DNA from: an uncultured archaeon
GTDB taxonomy: Archaea; Nanobdellota; Nanobdellia; Woesearchaeales; CAIVOO01
DNA: 20,303 nt
Assembly (NCBI GenBank): GCA_903907555.1
Contig: CAIVOO010000030.1
Span: 1-20,303, forward strand
Direction: 5' to 3'
Both the position numbers and the translations under genes were made by a program. The notes beneath the pieces are model-generated. The model did not search any database and was not told the DNA's origin. It worked only from the letters and a program-made list of their open reading frames with translations. Below are positions 1 to 7,906 of the stretch, piece after piece (positions within the stretch are counted from its first letter, which is position 1; the number at the start of each line of letters is the position of its first letter).

Positions 1-318
1 CGTTGTATGCAGCTTTTCGCCTCCAAGCAAGAACAGCGGCTCTGTCTCGCCGTAGCTGCCGCCAAGTCTTTTTTCATGCATAAGATATTCCATCTGTTCG
101 TCCAGCGTAAGTTTTGTGTCCAGTGCCCTAAAATCCCTTACCCTTTGCGGGCGTTCCGCGTCTTTGATGCAGTGTGCGACATCGCGCATTTCAACATAGA
201 GAGAGCCGTAGTCAGGCGCGTAGATGCAGATTTTCAATCCGATATCAAAGCCGCCGGCAATACCTCTGTACTTCCATCTGTCCTTGATTACAGTTATTTC
301 AAGATTTTCTTCTGTCAT
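1..318 (-). CDS. Hypothetical protein, N-terminal 106 residues (C-terminus beyond window)
   Basis: An open frame starts with ATG at 318 and runs to the left edge of the window without a stop, giving 106 residues. It begins MTEENLEITVIKDRW and is rich in charged residues, with no signal peptide, membrane segment or cysteine-rich motif. I do not recognise the family. It starts 9 nt after the stop codon of the large secreted protein upstream and lies on the same strand, so the two may be cotranscribed, although a hairpin plus T-tract lies at the junction. No Shine-Dalgarno sequence is visible. It is a soluble, probably cytoplasmic protein by composition. A long plus-strand frame over the same bases is less likely to be real because it crosses the end of the neighbouring gene. 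Confidence 0.6.
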   Translation of the reverse strand, partial: MTEENLEITVIKDRWKYRGIAGGFDIGLKICIYAPDYGSLYVEMRDVAHCIKDAERPQRVRDFRALDTKLTLDEQMEYLMHEKRLGGSYGETEPLFLLGGEKLHTT

Positions 319-351
319 GATAAAAAATTAAGAGCCTATGGGTTTAGGCTC
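319..351 (-). terminator. Possible terminator or attenuator hairpin at the end of the large secreted gene
   Basis: Bases 332-338 (GAGCCTA) and 345-351 (TAGGCTC) form a 7-bp inverted repeat with a 6-nt loop. Read on the minus strand it is followed by TTAATTTTTTATC. The hairpin covers the last codons of the upstream gene (PKPIGS-stop). Archaeal termination relies mainly on the U-tract, so the hairpin may be incidental. Confidence 0.35.
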
Positions 352-3300
352 ATAAGGCACCAGCTTCGGCAGCTGCTTGGGAATTCTTATCTTCGGCAGC
401 GGCACGCAAGCACCCTCATTGCATATGAATCCGCATGTCTCTTTGTAGTTGTTCACTTCGCTGAACCTGCACGATGAAGTTGTCAGCCCTGCATTATTGC
501 ATACTGGTATGTTTTTTGTCTCGTAAACATCATTGCCTATGCAATATGTTCCATTAGAAGCTTCTGTGCCGCAATCTATATCAGCCGAGCATGCAGGCTT
601 CACGCATGCGTTGTTCATGCATAATTCCCCTGTTCCGCATGAAGGATTGTTGTAATTGCATCCTGATTTTGCAACACATGCATTATTCACGCAATTTTCG
701 TTTGCATTGCATCCCGGATTATTGTAATCGCATCCGGATTTAAGCACGCATGCGTTGTTTACGCATTCCTTGTCGCTCGGGCAAGCAGGGTCGTTATTCA
801 TGCATCCAGTCGCATCTGCACATTTTCCGTCTGCACATTTGTAGTCGCAAGTCTTTATCAAAACTTCTTGCGTTCTGTTGCTGCAGAAAGAGTTCAGGCT
901 TCCAGGATTGTTGCACATGAACACAGTGTCCCCCCTGACCACATCCCCATTGCTGCAATAATATCCATTTCCTGTTATTGTATCCCCGCATTGTGTATCA
1001 GTATAGCAGTCTACAAAGAACTTAACCTTGTTCGATGCTAGCTCTATACCGTAATTATTTATTCCGACAATCTCAACCCAGTGATTCTTGTCCTTTTGCA
1101 AATCGATATCATTCAAGGTATATTCTTTGTTAGGATTGCTTGGGTCAGGATCAGCCAGATCTTTGCTGTAAACCAGATTTGTATTTGTGTCCTTGTACAC
1201 ATTTATTCTGTACTTAACAGGCTGTTTCGATGCTATGGCAGTCCATTTGAATGTCGGATTTTGCGTGTTTGTTATATCTCCCTCTTTTGGAGAAGAGATA
1301 ATCGGCTTGTTGCCCACAACTTTGAGCTTGTACAGCTGGTCTGTTGTGTTGTATCCGTCAGAAACACCAAGGCGTATCCACTGGTCGCCAACGCTTAGCG
1401 CATTAGTCTGCCAAGTGAAGTTGCAGATTGTGTCATACCAAGGGAAATCAGTCGTGCAGGATTTTATCATCCCGAAACTTCCTGCTGAAAATGCATCCAG
1501 CTTGTCGCTGTCCAAATCATTCGCATACAAAGTCATCTGCAATTTGTCACCTGCATAAATCGGCCCGAAATCCGCAGGGCACGTCACGCCCAAAATATTC
1601 AGCGAGTCGCAGACAACGTTGTTGATTATTGGAAGCTGGTTTGCAAGGCTGAAATCTATTTCATAGCTGCCAAGGAATGTATCTTGTGTGCAGCATCCGT
1701 CCTTGTAGCATCCGCTCGCCTGCTCGCAGCCGGTATAGCAAAGATGCCAAACTTTAGCAATGGCCTGGTACTTTTTGTTCTTTTCAACCGCCATCGGACA
1801 GCTATCGAAGCTGAGCTGTTTTCTTTCTCCTGGAAGGAAATACACTTTTTGCCAAGGCAGGTTGCATAGTGTATTGTTATTTTCGTCCATAACAGTCACT
1901 CCGACATAAACATATCCGCTGATGTATTTCCAGTAATTGGTCACGGTCATGTTGAACTGTGGCTTGTCGTTTACGATTTTGTAATCCATGCTGTCCACGA
2001 AAGCGAACGGCGAGCTGAAGGCCCAATACAGATTATTTGCGCAGGAGAAAAATCTGCCGTCAAGAAGTGCGCACTGCCCTTCAAGCGCATTCGTCACCAT
2101 GCTTTCATTGGTCATCGTATCAATGACTCCGTTGACAAGCCAGAATCCGCACTGCACAGCCCCTAAATCACAAGTGATATTTTTCGGGTCTATGCCCACT
2201 ACTCCAAAGACAATATCTTTGCCGAACTTTACAAGGGACATCCCGCCCATGAACGGATGTAAATAATAAAGGTAGTGCGTGCCGCCGTAAATAACCACTC
2301 TGCCTATGTCACCATTTGAGTGTTCTATTCCATACCATAAGCTCAAACCTGCTGAAAGAACTTTAAATCCAAGGTCCACATTGGATTTTAGATTTTTAAC
2401 AGTGTAATCCACCTCTTTTATGGCTTCGGTGACTTGTTCTACTTCAAAAGTTGTGCTCTTCAGGTGCACAAATGCTACGCTGTCGCTTGTTGCTTCTGCA
2501 TAAAATATCTCAGTCTCTTCAATGTTGATTGTTGTTGTCGTCTGTAGAGCCCACTTGTAATCCTTCATCTGCATTATCGGATACTTAATCACATCTTTTA
2601 AAGTGCTTACAGTTTTCAAACCTTGAATGATATTCTCCAGCATTAATTCTGCATCATCTTCTGATTCATTCTTGAAGAATACCTGGTTTACTTGTTTTTT
2701 TGCGATGAGCCCATCGCTTATGTTGTAGAATATCAAAGGATCCACCATTACAAATGAATCATCGCTTAAATTTGTGAAGTCGTATATGCACAACTTGTTG
2801 CTGCATATCTGATTTGTGTTGCATTTCACTCCGCATAAACCGCAGTTATTCGGGTCTGTGTTAAAATCAAAGTCTTCATCAACTTTCAAGTCGCAATCGT
2901 TATCAATATAATCACATGTTTCTGTCGGAGCTGTCGGGCATGCAGTTGCGCACATTGAATAGTTTCCGCACGCATTTCCGTTATAATTGCATGATAATGT
3001 TAAATGCACTGCTGCATTGTTGTCATTGCAGTCAAGCCCCAATGAGCATCCTGTCCCGTATCCGTCTTTGTCGTTATCAACGCAGTTTGTTACCGTGACG
3101 CATTGTTTTGTTGTGAAGTTGCATGTCTTTCCTGTACCGCATGCTGTGTCGCTTGTTGCTGAATTGCAGTCATTGTCAATTCCGTCACATAGTACTTCTG
3201 TCGGAGGTGTTGGGCATGATGCGGTACAAAGACTGTATGTTCCGCACGCATTTCCGTTGTATTTGCATGATAATGTTGAATGCACTGCTGCATTACTGTC

Positions 3301-4752
3301 ATTGCAGTCAAGCCCTGCAGCGCAGTTTGTTCCATAACTGTCTTTGTCGTTATCGACGCATACTGGCGCTGCATTTACCGTGAAGAACATTTCTTTTGTG
3401 CATGTGTTTGGCGAGGCGCATGGAGATGCTGTTGCCCTGTATTTGTACTGTCCGCTCCATGTTGAGCCGACAGTTTCCAGTGCTGCAAGGCACGGCCCTG
3501 AGCCTGTTGTTATGCTTCCGCTGTTTGTTGTTGAGAAAACATTTGTTGTTCCCTGAAATATGTCTATGACAAGATTGTAATTTCCTGTCGCACCTGTATT
3601 CGTAATGCAGTATGCATAATTAATATTCTCTCCTGCTTGGAATGTTGATTTTGGAGCAAGGGAGTTATCCAGAGTATCTGTTGAAACAATATTTATGTTT
3701 GGTGTTGTAGGCGCAGAATCGATAGTAAAAGTTATACTTTTGGTGCATACATTGCTTCCTGTGCAAGGGGATACTGTTCCTTTGAATGTGTATGTTCCGC
3801 TCCAGTCTGAAGGAATTTTCTTTATGTACCAACTAGCAAGTGCACTTCCGCTATTAACATTAAATCCTGATGAGTATGTATCGATTACATTTGAATTCTT
3901 TAATAATTCCCATTTGTATGTGGCAGTGCCTGTCTTCCAATTGTTTTGTGCCATGATATAAAAAAATGCATCTTCATTTGTTTTGAATGTTGTTTTCTGA
4001 ACGTTGCTTGTGTTCATCATATAAACGCTGGATATGCTCATATCAGGGCCATTGCTCACGCAATTGCCATTCTCGCATACATTTCCAGAACCGCAGCTCG
4101 TTACTTGAGAATATGTGCAGTCTGTGTTACGGTATTGTTTTGTTGCAGAATCCTTGCACACCCATGCTGCAGTGCATATCTGAGCATTTCCATAAACTTT
4201 GAATGTGAAATCCTTATCGCTTGATATCCAATTTCCAAATTCTGACCTGCCGCCTGAATAAGCATCATAAGTTGCCTTGTCCCATGCCATATTAGGCGAT
4301 GATTTGAAGGCTCTTCCGTAATATACAACAACAATCTGGTAAGTATCTCCAAGGTTAACATTTGCTGGGTTGTCAAACTTTATCTCGTACCAGCTGTAAC
4401 TTGTCGGAAGATTGCATATCTGAATCCCGTATTTTGAAGCAACAGTGCTTCCTGAAGAATCTCTAAGTTCTACATCAAACTTGTCTTTGCTCAATCCAAA
4501 ACTGTCGCACGGATCCCAAGTGCTTGACATTTTTTTAAGTCTTAATTGTACTTTGGTAACTTGTTCAACTCCAACAACAAAGCTTTGTTTTCCCCATCTG
4601 GCGAAATCATTTTGGTTATTGGTGACATCATCGCCGTAATAGAAGTTATACGTGTCCCCACCTGCAGTCTGCTGTGCATCAAGCTGTTCTGCTGCAAAAG
4701 CAATTGGCAGAAATAACAATATTGCTAATAAAATAAGTAGTGATTTTTTCAT
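328..4752 (-). CDS. Large secreted Cys-rich surface protein with duplicated DxDxDxxG / DNDC motifs
   Basis: This 1474-residue protein starts with a clear Sec signal peptide (MKKSLLILLAILLFLPIAFA, cleavage near residue 20). Residues about 30-190 look like an all-beta domain. Two Ig-like segments follow (about 235-345 and 350-460), each ending with a Cys pair. Residues about 463-545 and 555-655 are tandem copies of a putative metal-binding module with CVDNDKDSYG, LDCNDSNAAVH and CDGIDNDCN motifs, as in the MopE-like repeats common in archaeal and bacterial surface proteins. The centre (660-1000) has no family I recognise. Residues about 1165-1255 hold a fibronectin-III-like stretch. The C-terminus carries three short Cys repeats of the form NNACVxKSGCxYNNPxC and more Cys-rich sequence. 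There is no C-terminal membrane anchor, so it is probably released or held by partners. The start is supported by GGGGAGG 5 nt upstream of the ATG. The role is inferred as cell-surface binding or adhesion; no catalytic motif is visible. Confidence 0.85.
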   Translation of the reverse strand: MKKSLLILLAILLFLPIAFAAEQLDAQQTAGGDTYNFYYGDDVTNNQNDFARWGKQSFVVGVEQVTKVQLRLKKMSSTWDPCDSFGLSKDKFDVELRDSSGSTVASKYGIQICNLPTSYSWYEIKFDNPANVNLGDTYQIVVVYYGRAFKSSPNMAWDKATYDAYSGGRSEFGNWISSDKDFTFKVYGNAQICTAAWVCKDSATKQYRNTDCTYSQVTSCGSGNVCENGNCVSNGPDMSISSVYMMNTSNVQKTTFKTNEDAFFYIMAQNNWKTGTATYKWELLKNSNVIDTYSSGFNVNSGSALASWYIKKIPSDWSGTYTFKGTVSPCTGSNVCTKSITFTIDSAPTTPNINIVSTDTLDNSLAPKSTFQAGENINYAYCITNTGATGNYNLVIDIFQGTTNVFSTTNSGSITTGSGPCLAALETVGSTWSGQYKYRATASPCASPNTCTKEMFFTVNAAPVCVDNDKDSYGTNCAAGLDCNDSNAAVHSTLSCKYNGNACGTYSLCTASCPTPPTEVLCDGIDNDCNSATSDTACGTGKTCNFTTKQCVTVTNCVDNDKDGYGTGCSLGLDCNDNNAAVHLTLSCNYNGNACGNYSMCATACPTAPTETCDYIDNDCDLKVDEDFDFNTDPNNCGLCGVKCNTNQICSNKLCIYDFTNLSDDSFVMVDPLIFYNISDGLIAKKQVNQVFFKNESEDDAELMLENIIQGLKTVSTLKDVIKYPIMQMKDYKWALQTTTTINIEETEIFYAEATSDSVAFVHLKSTTFEVEQVTEAIKEVDYTVKNLKSNVDLGFKVLSAGLSLWYGIEHSNGDIGRVVIYGGTHYLYYLHPFMGGMSLVKFGKDIVFGVVGIDPKNITCDLGAVQCGFWLVNGVIDTMTNESMVTNALEGQCALLDGRFFSCANNLYWAFSSPFAFVDSMDYKIVNDKPQFNMTVTNYWKYISGYVYVGVTVMDENNNTLCNLPWQKVYFLPGERKQLSFDSCPMAVEKNKKYQAIAKVWHLCYTGCEQASGCYKDGCCTQDTFLGSYEIDFSLANQLPIINNVVCDSLNILGVTCPADFGPIYAGDKLQMTLYANDLDSDKLDAFSAGSFGMIKSCTTDFPWYDTICNFTWQTNALSVGDQWIRLGVSDGYNTTDQLYKLKVVGNKPIISSPKEGDITNTQNPTFKWTAIASKQPVKYRINVYKDTNTNLVYSKDLADPDPSNPNKEYTLNDIDLQKDKNHWVEIVGINNYGIELASNKVKFFVDCYTDTQCGDTITGNGYYCSNGDVVRGDTVFMCNNPGSLNSFCSNRTQEVLIKTCDYKCADGKCADATGCMNNDPACPSDKECVNNACVLKSGCDYNNPGCNANENCVNNACVAKSGCNYNNPSCGTGELCMNNACVKPACSADIDCGTEASNGTYCIGNDVYETKNIPVCNNAGLTTSSCRFSEVNNYKETCGFICNEGACVPLPKIRIPKQLPKLVPYEPKPIGS

Positions 4753-4757
4753 TTTTT

Positions 4758-4764
4758 CCTCCCC
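4758..4764 (-). promoter_or_regulatory. Strong Shine-Dalgarno site for the large secreted gene
   Basis: On the minus strand GGGGAGG stands 5 nt before the ATG at 4752. It matches the CACCTCC anti-Shine-Dalgarno at the 3' end of the 16S rRNA in this same window. It fixes the start and contrasts with the leaderless look of the lrp-like gene. Confidence 0.7.
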
Positions 4765-4836
4765 ATGGAAATTTTGCTATAGAATCAATTAGAATTCCGC
4801 ATTATTAAAGATGAGTAATCGTGCCGCACGACAACT

Positions 4837-5628
4837 TTAATGAATCATCAGCTCGTTTTGGCGCAGCGCCTTGTTCTTCCACAAAGAATCAAACATCGAC
4901 TGGTAGGAGTTTGCTATGTTTGGGCTGTTGATTTCAATGAGCGTCATCGGTTTCGAGAACCAGTCCACTATGTATGTCTTTTTGTCGAATACATATGTGT
5001 GTGCTGGGAAGTTTATGCCGCCGATCCACCTGATTTTTCCCTTTACCTGTTCGGAAAACGGATGTATTTTTTTAATCGTGTTCAGTATCACTTTGCAGTC
5101 TACATCAAGTTTCTGCTTCAGCTGCTGGCTGAAAATGTAGTACTCTTTTCCGAGGATATCCTGCATCTCCCCGCCTTCGCATATTGTGGAATAAATTTTT
5201 TCCTTGCTTCCGCATTCGTTCAGAAGTTTTGCGAAGAAATTCTTGAATGCAGGTTCTCCGTAGTAGATTTTGACTGGAAAATCGTCTGGGCTGCTGTTTA
5301 TCGTCTTTGAAGTCTTGACAGCTTCGTTGATTTTTTTTGCGACGTCTTTCAGTTCGTCAATCTTTTTTCTTTCAATCTCGACAAACCCGAGCAGTGAGTC
5401 TGGGTTTGTGTGGTAAGTCATCCTGTCCTTATCATAAGAAACGCAGACAAAGCCTTTTTTTATAAGCTGGTTAAGGGTGTTGTAGACTGTTCCCTTGTGG
5501 TAATCAACCCTCTTTATCAGTTCCCCAAGCGAGGCGCTTGAAAGGTTTATGAGCTCCGAGAAAATGTCTATCTCTACAGGCGACAGGTTGAATTTTTTCA
5601 GTCCTTCTTTGCAGTTGAAACTTTCCAT
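4837..5628 (-). CDS. TrmB-family transcriptional regulator
   Basis: This 263-residue protein begins MESFNCKEGLKKFNLS. Residues about 8-80 form a winged helix-turn-helix of TrmB type (EIDIFSELINLSSASLGELI, then KGTVYNTLNQLIKKGFV). A coiled linker (about 85-110, ERKKIDELKDVAKKI) leads to a C-terminal effector domain (about 120-263) ending in the TrmB-like pattern of a conserved Trp/Phe patch and SMFDSLWKN. Family members bind operators near TATA boxes and often sense sugars or other small molecules; the ligand here is unknown. The frame stays open upstream to 5853, but that part overlaps the divergent gene and its promoter. The ATG at 5628 has GGGGTGG 4 nt upstream, so I choose it. It is divergent from the lrp-like gene and lies 84 bp upstream of the large secreted gene on the same strand, which it could regulate. 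Confidence 0.88.
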   Translation of the reverse strand: MESFNCKEGLKKFNLSPVEIDIFSELINLSSASLGELIKRVDYHKGTVYNTLNQLIKKGFVCVSYDKDRMTYHTNPDSLLGFVEIERKKIDELKDVAKKINEAVKTSKTINSSPDDFPVKIYYGEPAFKNFFAKLLNECGSKEKIYSTICEGGEMQDILGKEYYIFSQQLKQKLDVDCKVILNTIKKIHPFSEQVKGKIRWIGGINFPAHTYVFDKKTYIVDWFSKPMTLIEINSPNIANSYQSMFDSLWKNKALRQNELMIH

Positions 5629-5755
5629 ATTTCCACCCCACCCTTTTTTAAATGGATTAAGCATAACTTGCATATAAACATATGTTCTGGATTTGTGAAT
5701 GATTATGCCACATATAATCGAAAATATTATAAATAATGGAATGTTTATACCATTT
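5629..5755. promoter_or_regulatory. Divergent promoter region between the trmB-like and lrp-like genes
   Basis: Minus direction: a TTTATATG TATA-like box (5671-5678) lies about 45 nt before the TrmB ATG, leaving a short leader with the GGGGTGG site at 5633-5639. Plus direction: TATTATAAATA (about 5725-5735) lies about 26 nt before the ATG at 5756, the spacing of a leaderless archaeal mRNA. A perfect 10-bp palindrome AACATATGTT (5677-5686) abuts the minus-strand TATA box and is a candidate operator. Confidence 0.55.
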
Positions 5756-6202
5756 ATGGACATTAAAGATGAACATATAATCAATATCTTGAAGGAAAAT
5801 TCAAGGCTGTCGACGCAGAAAATATCCAAAAAGACAGGGCTCCCGATAACCACTGTTTACAACAGGATAAAGAAGCTGGAAAAAGATGGAATAATAAAGA
5901 AATATTCTGTTGTTCTCGACAAGAAAAAGCTCGGAAAAAACATAACAGCATACGTGCTGATATATTTCAACAGGGCAGTTATCGGCGAAAAGCTGACATA
6001 CGAGCAGCTTGCTGCAAAATTCATGCACCTTCCTTTCATCGAATCCATGGGTTATATAACAGGGCGATATGATATAATCCTGAAAGTTTCCTTGAACAGC
6101 ATAGAAGAGCTTGACAACCTTGTTCTGGATGCCTTGAGAAAGATTCCTGGCGTCGGAAGGACAGAAACGATGATTTCAATGAAAGGCTACGAGAATGATT
6201 AG
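5756..6202 (+). CDS. Lrp/AsnC-family transcriptional regulator
   Basis: The protein is 148 residues from the ATG at 5756 (MDIKDEHIINILKENSRLS). Residues 1-60 hold the AsnC-type helix-turn-helix (LSTQKISKKTGLPITTVYNRIKKLEKDGIIKKY). Residues about 65-148 form the RAM ligand-binding and oligomerisation domain, with FIESMGYITGRYDIILKV matching the conserved G-YDI pattern. Length fits the family (about 140-165). An in-frame ATG at 5699 would add 19 residues, but the TATA box at about 5730 sits 26 nt before the ATG at 5756, which favours a leaderless start there. Family members regulate amino-acid metabolism or act as global chromatin-associated regulators; the effector cannot be told from sequence. 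Its stop overlaps the rnhB stop tail to tail by 4 nt. Confidence 0.9.
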   Translation: MDIKDEHIINILKENSRLSTQKISKKTGLPITTVYNRIKKLEKDGIIKKYSVVLDKKKLGKNITAYVLIYFNRAVIGEKLTYEQLAAKFMHLPFIESMGYITGRYDIILKVSLNSIEELDNLVLDALRKIPGVGRTETMISMKGYEND

Positions 6203-6879
6203 AACTGCAGTTTCTTCTGCCCTTCTCCTGTTACAAGCTTCTTGTAGCAGGCCCATGATTTCCTGAAAATTTCAGGATGCTTGTTGTAATTTTCTTTCAT
6301 GAATCTCTGAGTGACTTCGTCAGCAGGATAGCCAGAGCCGATATTCCCATATCTGTCTTTTATTTTTGCAATTTCCCTGTCGCGAACGACTTTTGCAAGA
6401 ATGGATGCTGCGCTTACGACAGGATATTTCACGTCTGCCTTATGCTCTGCAACTAATTGTGTTTTGTTTTTCAGTCCGCTTTCAAGCCTTTCGCTGTATG
6501 CTTTCGTGTTCGTGCTCGGGCAGTCGACAAAGGCCTTGTCCGGCTTAAGATAGTTAATCAGTTCTATTGATTTAGCAGCTTCTAACCAATTCAGGTTCAA
6601 GCCATCTTTTTTAAAAACAGCATCATCAATCTCTGCAGGCTCAATAATTATTATCTTGTAATCAAAAACATATTTTTTTATCTCATCAAAAAGCTCTTCT
6701 CTTATTTGAGGGCTTAACAGTTTAGAATCTTTCACGCCAAGCGTCTTGAGCTTGTACTCGTCTTCCTCTTTTATCGTTACACCTACAATTACCAAAGGAC
6801 CGATGCAAGGGCCTTAAGGCAACAATCAGCTGTGCTGAAAGTTTCTGCCTGCCTCATCGATCCCACAAATCACTGTCAT
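6199..6879 (-). CDS. rnhB: Ribonuclease HII, interrupted by a 30-nt BHB-type intron
   Basis: RNase HII cleaves the RNA strand of RNA-DNA hybrids and single ribonucleotides in DNA. I read two exons, 6879-6845 and 6814-6199, giving 216 residues when joined. The joined N-terminus is MTVICGIDEAGRGPCIGPLV, the catalytic motif of the family (first Asp and Glu in DEAGRGP). Further conserved parts are DSKLLS (residues about 41-46), FVDCPSTN (catalytic Asp), and SAASILAKVVRDREI with the last acidic residue. Without removal of 6815-6844 the frame hits stops directly after GIDEAGR. Starting after the insert (TTG at 6795, 198 residues) would drop the catalytic D and E. The ATG at 6879 overlaps the upstream stop as ATGA, which supports this start and suggests translational coupling. 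The gene is convergent with the lrp-like gene. Product identity is near certain; splicing is predicted from sequence and not observed. Confidence 0.9.
6815..6844 (-). other. Predicted 30-nt BHB intron in the rnhB mRNA
   Basis: The insert holds TGA and TAA in frame with the flanking exons. Minus-strand folding: 5' AGGC (6850-6847) pairs with GCCT (6820-6817) as a 4-bp central helix. It is flanked by a 3-nt bulge AGA (6846-6844) and a 3-nt bulge TAA (6816-6814). The intron interior closes with AAC/GTT and TCAGC/GCTGA around an ACA loop. An outer 9-bp helix (6863-6855 with 6805-6797, one G-U) brings the exons together, with GGC/GCC between. Cutting after the second base of each bulge, the rule for the archaeal splicing endonuclease, gives GGCAG+AGGCCC and restores G-R-G-P in frame. 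The outer junction is not perfectly canonical (an extra G beside the TAA bulge). Confidence 0.82.
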
Positions 6880-7906
6880 TTTACTATAACCTCACAATTT
6901 GTGTCCTTGAGTGACCAGCTTTTATCCTCATTCTTCTCGACTAAACCTAACAGTCTCAATTCTGCAAGTCTATTCCTGCAACTTCTTTCATTTCTTTTGA
7001 ATAATAAGGATAATTCCTTCGCTGTAGTCTTAGATTTGTTAAGAGTTTTTAAATATTTATGTTTGATTTCAGATATTATGATTTTATTGGCATCTTTTCT
7101 AATCCAAAAGCCCGCATTGTTTGTTTTGTAATACTGAACCTTGCCTTCCTTTTTTAAATTTCCCAGAATCTCAGAGAGATGAGCTTCACTTCTGTTAAAC
7201 GTGATTGCAAGTTGTTTAACAGTGTAAGGTAGACTAAGCATTTTCATAGCTTCGTCTCTGATGTGATGACTTTTGTAATGTTCTTCCTTAAAATCATTGT
7301 ACGCTCTCCAGAATAAACACTTTTTTGCAGGATGTAAGTCTGCAAGTTTATTTTTCGCAAAAATATTCCAATTAGTTTTATGAGTGATATCATAACTTCT
7401 ATTTTCTGGTCTAAAGTGGTGCTCGATATTAAGCTGTTTGAACATTTTTTCTATCAACAAATTTCTAGTTTTTTGTGCAATTCTCAACGTTCTGTTTGAA
7501 TGAGAACCTGTTTTATAGAACCTTCACCTGCAAAGAATCCTCTGATAATGTCTGGATAATTTTCGTATTTGTTCACTACATCTTTAACTAGCTCTTTCCA
7601 TTCCCTGGTCTTGACGACAGATGCATATCTCCAAATGAAATAGGGTTTATTTGCTCTGATGTCCAAATAATACTTTATCCTTTTCGTTGGAAAGTTAAGT
7701 CCTTGTAAACTTTTCAAATTCTTATTATAAACATATATTCTGACTTTTGAGAGGTCTAAATTGAGAACGTTACTAAGAACATTATGAAATTGTTTAACTA
7801 ACTCATAACAATTATTGGTGAATGTAATCTCGTACTTTGTTTTATTGTCTCCTTCAGCTAACCAAAGCCCGACACATTATAATAACTCTTTTTGAAAATT
7901 TTTCAT
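6876..7906 (-). pseudogene. Decayed (or frameshifted) stand-alone LAGLIDADG homing endonuclease
   Basis: Conceptual repair gives about 343 residues from ATG 7906 (MKNFQKELL) to the TGA at 6878-6876. The first LAGLIDADG motif is GLWLAEGD (residues about 13-20). The second is GFFAGEGS (about 120-127), and a C-terminal region looks like winged helix-turn-helix segments (TVKQLAITFNRSEAHLSEIL; TAKELSLLFKRNERSCRNRL). Two lesions break the frame. One is an in-frame TAA at 7879-7877, one substitution from TAT, between KELL and CVGLW. The other is a one-base loss in the A-run at 7514-7511, where one extra A would read SIKTGSHSNRTLRIAQKTR across the break. The second could also be a -1 slip on AAAA. 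The stop overlaps the rnhB start (ATGA). Two-motif proteins of this kind cut DNA as monomers and spread introns, inteins or themselves. No intron or intein host surrounds it, so it is free-standing. Confidence 0.8.

Noticed and set aside
7..477. A 156-codon plus-strand frame at the left edge
   Set aside because: It spans the minus-strand gene that starts at 318 and the end of the 1474-residue gene; both minus frames are better supported by start context and composition.
5629..5853. N-terminal extension of the TrmB-like protein by 75 residues
   Set aside because: The extension overlaps the divergent gene and its TATA box, reads as untypical hydrophobic sequence, and the ATG at 5628 has a Shine-Dalgarno site.
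6199..6795. RNase HII starting at a TTG after the insertion, as a 198-residue protein
   Set aside because: It would lose the catalytic Asp and Glu of DEAGRGP, whereas the upstream ATG in an ATGA overlap encodes exactly the missing residues.
6815..6844. Translational bypass (ribosome hop) over the 30 nt in rnhB
   Set aside because: There is no matching take-off and landing codon pair at the borders, while BHB pairing and cut positions agree with the needed junction. Not excluded without RNA data.
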